From assembly GCA_003223065.1 (NCBI GenBank), contig QHXU01000068.1:1-11051 (forward strand): a stretch of 11,051 bases of DNA, in the 5' to 3' direction. This DNA is from Acidobacteriota bacterium. GTDB taxonomy: Bacteria > Acidobacteriota > Terriglobia > Bryobacterales > Bryobacteraceae. Under the pieces are notes generated by a model. The model was given only the letters and a program-made list of their open reading frames with translations, did no database searches and was not told where the DNA came from. The translations under genes were made by a program, and so were the position numbers. Shown here piece by piece: positions 8,014 to 11,051 of this stretch (position 1 is the stretch's first letter; each line of letters begins with the position of its first letter).

Positions 8014-8402
8014 TGCCAATCAAGTTCTCGCGGGCATGTCGCCTGCCACGCTATTGACTGGTAATTATCCTAGGGCGGACCCCGGGGAGCGTCGGGGGTA
8101 GCCGTAATGAATTCGAAATTAATTCCGCCGTGAGGCGCGAGATTAAATCGATGGGCTCTGTCTCCACCGATTAGGATTTGTCTGAAACTAAAACAAAATC
8201 TGCTGGGTACTAGGTAATTTCGATGGTCTAAAAACACAAGATGTGTAATTTGGAAGTACTATGCGCACGGCGGTTCGATCCGTACGCGAACGTAACAGCA
8301 TGTTCGGCGCTCAAGATTGACCCGCATCAGTCAGCATCGACGTTCCACCAGTACCGCCTATCGAGTTCCACTGTGCAGCGCTGATGACCGCTGGGGATCT
8401 AC

Positions 8403-8421
8403 ACGGTTGAGGTATAACCGT
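8403..8421. repeat. Inverted repeat ACGGTT-N7-AACCGT
   Basis: Six-base perfect arms (8403-8408, 8416-8421) flank a GAGGTAT loop, about 330 nt upstream of the first peptide gene. A role as a regulator site or transcript hairpin is possible; no T-run follows. Confidence 0.25.
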
Positions 8422-8735
8422 CCTCTCCTGCATTGGTAAGTCCCTTGCTGAGTGGGATCGCAGGATCGGAGCCGGTCAGAGCATGAAGCGCGGCGTGGTG
8501 CGCTGCACTTCCAGTTCGCATTAACCACAGTTTCGAGCCCGGACGGTAAACCGAGGCCCGCTCCGCTCCCGCGCATAAGGGCGCGGACTCAATCGGGGAT
8601 TCGATGGCGGTACCAAGTCACCTTCCGAGTTTCCCGGGGAACTGCGCCATGCAATGATGGCTCAGCTATCCGTGATGTGGTTGCGGAATGATGAAGCAAA
8701 GAACACGGCGGAAAAGTCCAAAACGATCAGAAAAC

Positions 8736-8742
8736 GAGGTGA
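8736..8742 (+). promoter_or_regulatory. Ribosome binding site of peptide 1
   Basis: GAGGTGA is complementary to the 16S rRNA 3' tail and ends 6 nt before the ATG at 8749. The following GACAAG and the ATGAA are identical to those of peptide 2 (18 identical bases, 8736-8753 and 8947-8964). This supports both the start and a common origin by duplication. Confidence 0.75.
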
Positions 8743-8748
8743 GACAAG

Positions 8749-8892
8749 ATGAACGATGCCACTCGACTACAAGTAGAAGAACTCGAGGAGCGGATCGCCC
8801 CGGGCGCGCTCGGCAATCCAGGGAACAATAACCCCGGCCAGAACAACACCAATAACCCTGGGAACCAGCCGCCAAACGGTGGCGGCCGCTGA
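8749..8892 (+). CDS. Small leader-type peptide 1 (47 aa, Asn/Gly/Pro-rich tail)
   Basis: The ATG at 8749 with a well-placed ribosome site opens a 47-residue protein that ends at TGA 8890-8892. The N-terminal MNDATRLQ leads to VEELEERIAP (residues 9-18), shared with the two following peptides. The segment is strongly acidic, probably an amphipathic helix ended by Pro. The 29-residue tail starts GALGNPGNNNPGQ and repeats NPG three times. It is almost all Asn, Gly, Pro and Gln, with no Cys, one Thr and no aromatic residue. There is no signal peptide or membrane segment. The conserved front and variable back are typical of peptides whose N-terminus is a recognition leader for processing or export. 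The large protease/adaptor gene downstream is the candidate handler. It could instead be a small structural or signalling peptide; the function is not known. Confidence 0.75.
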   Translation: MNDATRLQVEELEERIAPGALGNPGNNNPGQNNTNNPGNQPPNGGGR

Positions 8893-8940
8893 AGTAAGTA
8901 CCGAAAGCGAACCTGAATCATGCAGCGTCGAATGCAAACC

Positions 8941-8953
8941 AGAAAGGAGGTGA
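8941..8953 (+). promoter_or_regulatory. Exceptionally long Shine-Dalgarno of peptide 2
   Basis: AGAAAGGAGGTGA is a 13-nt uninterrupted complement of the common 16S 3' tail (UCACCUCCUUUCU) and ends 6 nt before the ATG. Ordinary sites match over 4-7 nt. The site fixes the start at 8960 and predicts very high translation. Confidence 0.85.
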
Positions 8954-8959
8954 GACAAG

Positions 8960-9106
8960 ATGAAAGACCAGGAAACGGTTCAGCTCAAGGTTGAAGAGTT
9001 AGAGGAGCGTATTGCTCCGAGCGGGTTTGGCCCGTCTAACAACGGGAATCCAGGCAACGAGGTCTCTAACGGCGCCAAGCCGCAGCCGTCCGGGCACCAC
9101 CACTGA
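8960..9106 (+). CDS. Small leader-type peptide 2 (48 aa, His-His-His C-terminus)
   Basis: This 48-residue peptide begins 67 nt after the stop of peptide 1. MKDQETVQLK precedes VEELEERIAPS (residues 11-21), the segment shared with its neighbours. The 28-residue tail opens SGFGPSNNGNPGN, later has KPQPSG, and ends in three histidines. It has a single Phe, no Cys, and no signal peptide or membrane span. The N-P-G-N run recalls peptide 1, and PQP recurs in peptide 3, so the three tails share composition but not sequence. The His triplet could bind metal, which is speculative. The start is fixed by the 13-nt Shine-Dalgarno at 8941. I interpret it as a precursor or export substrate with a leader of about 20 residues, for the same reasons as peptide 1. 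Confidence 0.8.
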   Translation: MKDQETVQLKVEELEERIAPSGFGPSNNGNPGNEVSNGAKPQPSGHHH

Positions 9107-9287
9107 GCATGCACGACGCAGCCCTCGAGCATACTTGGGACTAGTGTGGAAACTGATTCGTGTTACCACAAGTTGCGGATTGGAGTGCGCGGCTTGGCCG
9201 GCGGGAAATGGACAGCCTGCGGGGAAATAAGGCAGCGGCTCAGCCAAGGCCCCAAGGCTCGGCTCTGGCATGTCCCCATTTCAACCG
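9107..9287 (+). other. Spacer between peptides 2 and 3
   Basis: This gap of about 180 nt is much longer than the 67 nt between peptides 1 and 2. Distant CTTGGC and GCCAAG complements and a CAAGGC direct repeat occur within it, but no stable compact hairpin stands out. No remnant of the VEELEERIAP coding segment is visible. It could hold an internal promoter. Confidence 0.35.
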
Positions 9288-9299
9288 GAAAGGAGGTGA
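9288..9299 (+). promoter_or_regulatory. Exceptionally long Shine-Dalgarno of peptide 3
   Basis: GAAAGGAGGTGA gives a 12-nt uninterrupted match to the complement of the 16S tail, 6 nt before the ATG. The wider block 9283-9315 matches 8937-8969 of peptide 2 at 30 of 33 positions without gaps. The duplication therefore included the ribosome site. Confidence 0.85.
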
Positions 9300-9305
9300 A
9301 ACACG

Positions 9306-9452
9306 ATGAAAGACCGAGACCAGATCATGCTCGATGTGGAGGAACTGGAGGAGCGGATTGCGCCGAGCGCTACTTCCGCGTCGCCCACGGGGAAGCACCA
9401 CGGATCGACTCCTGAAGTACCGGTGGGTGCTCATCCACAACCGAATCCATAA
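9306..9452 (+). CDS. Small leader-type peptide 3 (48 aa, Ser/Thr/His/Pro tail)
   Basis: This is a 48-residue peptide. MKDRDQIMLD precedes VEELEERIAPS (residues 11-21), identical over this segment to peptide 2, with a matching MKD start. The 28-residue tail begins SATSASPTGKHHG, continues through TPEVPVGAHPQP and ends NP. Unlike peptide 1 it has several Ser and Thr residues; it lacks Cys, Trp, Tyr and Phe. It has no signal peptide or membrane span. The codons used for EELEER differ among the three copies (for example ctcgaggag, ttagaggag, ctggaggag). Amino-acid conservation is thus kept despite synonymous drift, a sign of purifying selection on the leader. It is the last peptide before the hairpin at 9468 and the protease/adaptor gene. 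The function is unknown; precursor or export substrate is the best reading. Confidence 0.8.
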   Translation: MKDRDQIMLDVEELEERIAPSATSASPTGKHHGSTPEVPVGAHPQPNP

Positions 9453-9467
9453 CGATTAAGTAATCAC

Positions 9468-9503
9468 GACGAGGCCGCCGCGGAATAACCCGGCGGCCTC
9501 GTC
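9468..9503 (+). promoter_or_regulatory. Perfect 13-bp hairpin between the peptide genes and the protease/adaptor gene
   Basis: GACGAGGCCGCCG (9468-9480) and CGGCGGCCTCGTC (9491-9503) are perfect complements around a 10-nt loop. The stem is mostly GC. The bases after it are ATGGCAATG, with no T-run, so it is not a classical intrinsic terminator. It lies 15 nt after the stop of peptide 3 and 18 nt before the next start. It could stabilise the peptide mRNA 3' end, act as a processing site or partly attenuate read-through. Any of these would yield more peptide than processing protein. Confidence 0.75.
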
Positions 9504-9521
9504 ATGGCAATGTAAAAGGTC

Positions 9522-11051
9522 ATGTCACCAAGCGCACTGAAACTCCGGAGCGGTTTGATCATCAGCCGTCAGGGCACGGACGGGAATAGCGCGTTTATCA
9601 TAAAGGACCCCGTGACGGGCCGGTTTTTCCGATTCCGGCAGGCCGAGTATTCGATCGCTCAGCAGTTGGATGGTTCAACACCGCTCCATGTCGTAGAGCG
9701 CCGTTTTGAGGAGCAGTTCGGGGCAACTCTGGGAAGCGGCGAAATCGTCAGGTTCGTGGAACGTCTGGACCGGTTGGGTCTGCTCGAGAGGGAATCGAAG
9801 CAACCCGATGCGTTGCCGCCGAAAAAAAGGGTTCGCGGAAGCCTCCTTTATCTTCGCTTCCTGGCATTCGATCCGAACCGGCTGCTGGAGCGGCTGGCTC
9901 CGAAATTCAGATTCTTTTTCACACCCTATTTTTTGATCCTGTCTATAGCTACTATTCTCTGCGGGCTTGCAATCACGGTTCTCGAATGGAATGCAATCGT
10001 TCGCGACGTTCGCAACCTCTGGCGGTTCGACCTCCTTCTGATGGCCTGGCTGGCGATGCTTTGCGTCACAGCCATGCATGAATTTGCCCACGGGCTCACA
10101 TGCAAGCACTTTCGCGGCGACGTGCACGAGATGGGCTTTTTGCTCATCTACTTCCAGCCGGCCTTCTATTGCAACGTGAGCGATGCCTGGCTTTTTCCTG
10201 AAAAATCCCGGCGGCTTTGGGTAACCTTCGCCGGGGCTTATTTCGAGATTTTCCTCTGGGCCCTGGCGACAATCATCTGGCGGTTGGTCGAACCAGGGAA
10301 CTGGGTGAGTTTTCTCGCGTTGGTCATCATGGCAACCTCAGGGATCAAGTCGCTCTTTAACCTTAACCCCTTGATCAAGCTTGATGGTTACTATCTGTTG
10401 AGCGACTATCTTGAGGTCCCTAACCTCCGAAAAAGGTCTTTCGATTACCTTCGATCCCGATTCAAGGAGTTAATAACTGGAATACGCATCGCCCACCCCG
10501 ATGAACCGAACCGTCGTGAGCGGCGGATTTACACCGTTTACGGCTTGCTGGCGGGACTTTATTCGTATACACTTCTTTATCTGGTCGCAGTGTCATGGGG
10601 GCGCTTCCTGGTTGCCCGGTATCAAGTCTATGGATTGTTACTGTTCGGCTCTCTTCTCCTGGTTGCCATGCGCAACCCACTATATACGGCTAGCCGGAAA
10701 GTTCTGGCGCCTGTCAGATCGCGGCTTGTGAAAGTGACGGGCGCGAGGAGAAAGGCAATCCGCCTTGCTCTCGCCGCCGCTGCGCTGTCCGCTATTTTCC
10801 TCGGGCATATGGATCTGAAAGTCGCCGCCGAGTTCAAGATCCTGCCGATCCAAAACGCGAATGTCCGCGCCGAGGTGGCCGGGATCATCCATCAGATCTA
10901 CGTGGATGAAGCGCAGGTGGTGCACAAGGGTGACCTTGTCGCTCGCCTTTCGGACCGGGATCTTCTGTCGGAATTGAAGAAGGTGGAGGCGGCCTCGGAG
11001 GAGGCTGCGGCAAAGCTCAGGATGCTCAAGAAGGGGCCGAGGCGTGAAGAA
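9522..11051 (+). CDS. PqqD-like / M50 zinc metallopeptidase / HlyD-like adaptor fusion, 3' end off window
   Basis: From the ATG at 9522 the frame stays open for 510 codons to the window end. Residues about 10-95 (DPVTGRFFRFRQAEYSIAQQ, then helices to DRLGLLE) resemble the PqqD-like winged fold, used in RiPP systems to bind leader peptides. A polytopic membrane region follows, with spans near 134-156, 172-195, 233-257, 263-283, 335-358, 368-386 and 412-430. It carries the M50/site-2-protease zinc motif HEFAH (H186, E187, H190) and the matching NPLIKLDG (N282-G289, third ligand D288). After the last span comes a lipoyl/HlyD-like half motif (about 445-475, AEVAGIIHQIYVDEAQVVHKGD) and the start of a coiled coil (ELKKVEAASEEAAAKL), as in membrane-fusion adaptors. 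The architecture recalls the YydH-type 'peptide zinc metalloprotease' family. The start has only a close AAAGG as ribosome site; a TAA at 9513 blocks longer starts. It lies 69 nt after peptide 3, so it probably processes or exports these peptides. Confidence 0.87.
   Translation, partial: MSPSALKLRSGLIISRQGTDGNSAFIIKDPVTGRFFRFRQAEYSIAQQLDGSTPLHVVERRFEEQFGATLGSGEIVRFVERLDRLGLLERESKQPDALPPKKRVRGSLLYLRFLAFDPNRLLERLAPKFRFFFTPYFLILSIATILCGLAITVLEWNAIVRDVRNLWRFDLLLMAWLAMLCVTAMHEFAHGLTCKHFRGDVHEMGFLLIYFQPAFYCNVSDAWLFPEKSRRLWVTFAGAYFEIFLWALATIIWRLVEPGNWVSFLALVIMATSGIKSLFNLNPLIKLDGYYLLSDYLEVPNLRKRSFDYLRSRFKELITGIRIAHPDEPNRRERRIYTVYGLLAGLYSYTLLYLVAVSWGRFLVARYQVYGLLLFGSLLLVAMRNPLYTASRKVLAPVRSRLVKVTGARRKAIRLALAAAALSAIFLGHMDLKVAAEFKILPIQNANVRAEVAGIIHQIYVDEAQVVHKGDLVARLSDRDLLSELKKVEAASEEAAAKLRMLKKGPRREE

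Larger units (their letters stand above)
7957..8748. other. Long intergenic region, 792 nt, between divergent units
   Basis: This region holds the promoters of the leftward barrel/Pls-like unit and the rightward peptide unit. Short open frames here have poor composition (Arg/Ser-rich) and no ribosome sites, so I call no gene. The stretch 8100-8250 is visibly more AT-rich than its surroundings. Small inverted repeats are present at 7998-8013, 8273-8291 and 8403-8421. I found no convincing sigma-70 or sigma-54 promoter and no additional peptide with the EELEER segment. A degraded gene or a non-coding RNA cannot be excluded. Confidence 0.5.

Noticed and set aside
8014..8034. Possible sigma-54 promoter on the minus strand (TTGGCACAGGCTTAAGC, upstream of the barrel gene)
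   Set aside because: The TGGCAC half is good, but the -12 GC is absent at the correct spacing; the nearest GC is one base off.
8452..8691. 79-codon frame from a GTG in the intergenic region
   Set aside because: Arg/Ser-rich composition, no ribosome site and no recognisable motif; probably chance in GC-rich DNA.
8666..8958. Overlapping minus-strand frames opposite peptide 1
   Set aside because: They are shadows of the peptide gene; the forward frame has a ribosome site and a segment shared with two other copies.
9109..9144. Eleven-codon frame (MHDAALEHTWD) just after peptide 2
   Set aside because: No Shine-Dalgarno and no resemblance to the other peptides.
9468..9503. Rho-independent terminator
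   Set aside because: The stem is strong, but no T-run follows on either strand, so it is described as a hairpin of unknown role.
9675..10127. 150-codon open frame on the minus strand opposite the fusion gene
   Set aside because: It lies wholly inside the forward gene, whose zinc-protease motifs are clear. The antisense translation shows no domain.

Overview
The window is a GC-rich bacterial chromosome segment. The style of its genes suggests an Acidobacteriota (Solibacter/Bryobacter-like) or similar soil Gram-negative organism: a secreted glycosidase carrying tandem putative-Ig modules, an exported TPR protein, an outer-membrane beta-barrel, and a PqqD/M50/HlyD-type fusion. No ribosomal or other marker gene is present, so the assignment is an inference. 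I see no tRNA, rRNA, CRISPR array or insertion sequence.

Left part (1-3083): a GH18 chitinase-like gene runs leftward off the window edge with tandem 90-residue Ig-like modules. It is separated by a 443-nt divergent intergenic region, which holds several small inverted and direct repeats, from a rightward gene for an exported TPR protein.

Middle (3091-7956): a two-gene leftward unit. An outer-membrane beta-barrel protein is followed 51 nt later by a 1348-residue membrane NRPS-like enzyme. Its layout (adenylation domain, carrier domain, then three repeats of membrane segments plus a left-handed beta-helix domain) matches the Pls / TIGR02353 class, which includes epsilon-poly-L-lysine synthetase. 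The specificity residues I derived suggest a basic amino acid. The pair may make and export a homopoly(amino acid) or amino-acid conjugate.

Right part (8749-11051): the most unusual region. Three tandem 47-48 residue peptides share a conserved segment (VEELEERIAP) followed by unrelated cysteine-free tails rich in Asn, Gly, Pro, Ser and His. Two of them have exceptionally long Shine-Dalgarno matches (13 and 12 nt). After the third peptide comes a perfect 13-bp hairpin. Then begins a large gene, cut by the window edge, for a PqqD-like + M50 zinc protease (HEFAH, NPLIKLDG) + HlyD/lipoyl-like fusion. This looks like a compact peptide production, processing and export locus: a conserved leader, a protein that could recognise and cleave it, and an export adaptor. 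The components beyond the right edge are not visible. I do not recognise the peptide family as a characterised system.
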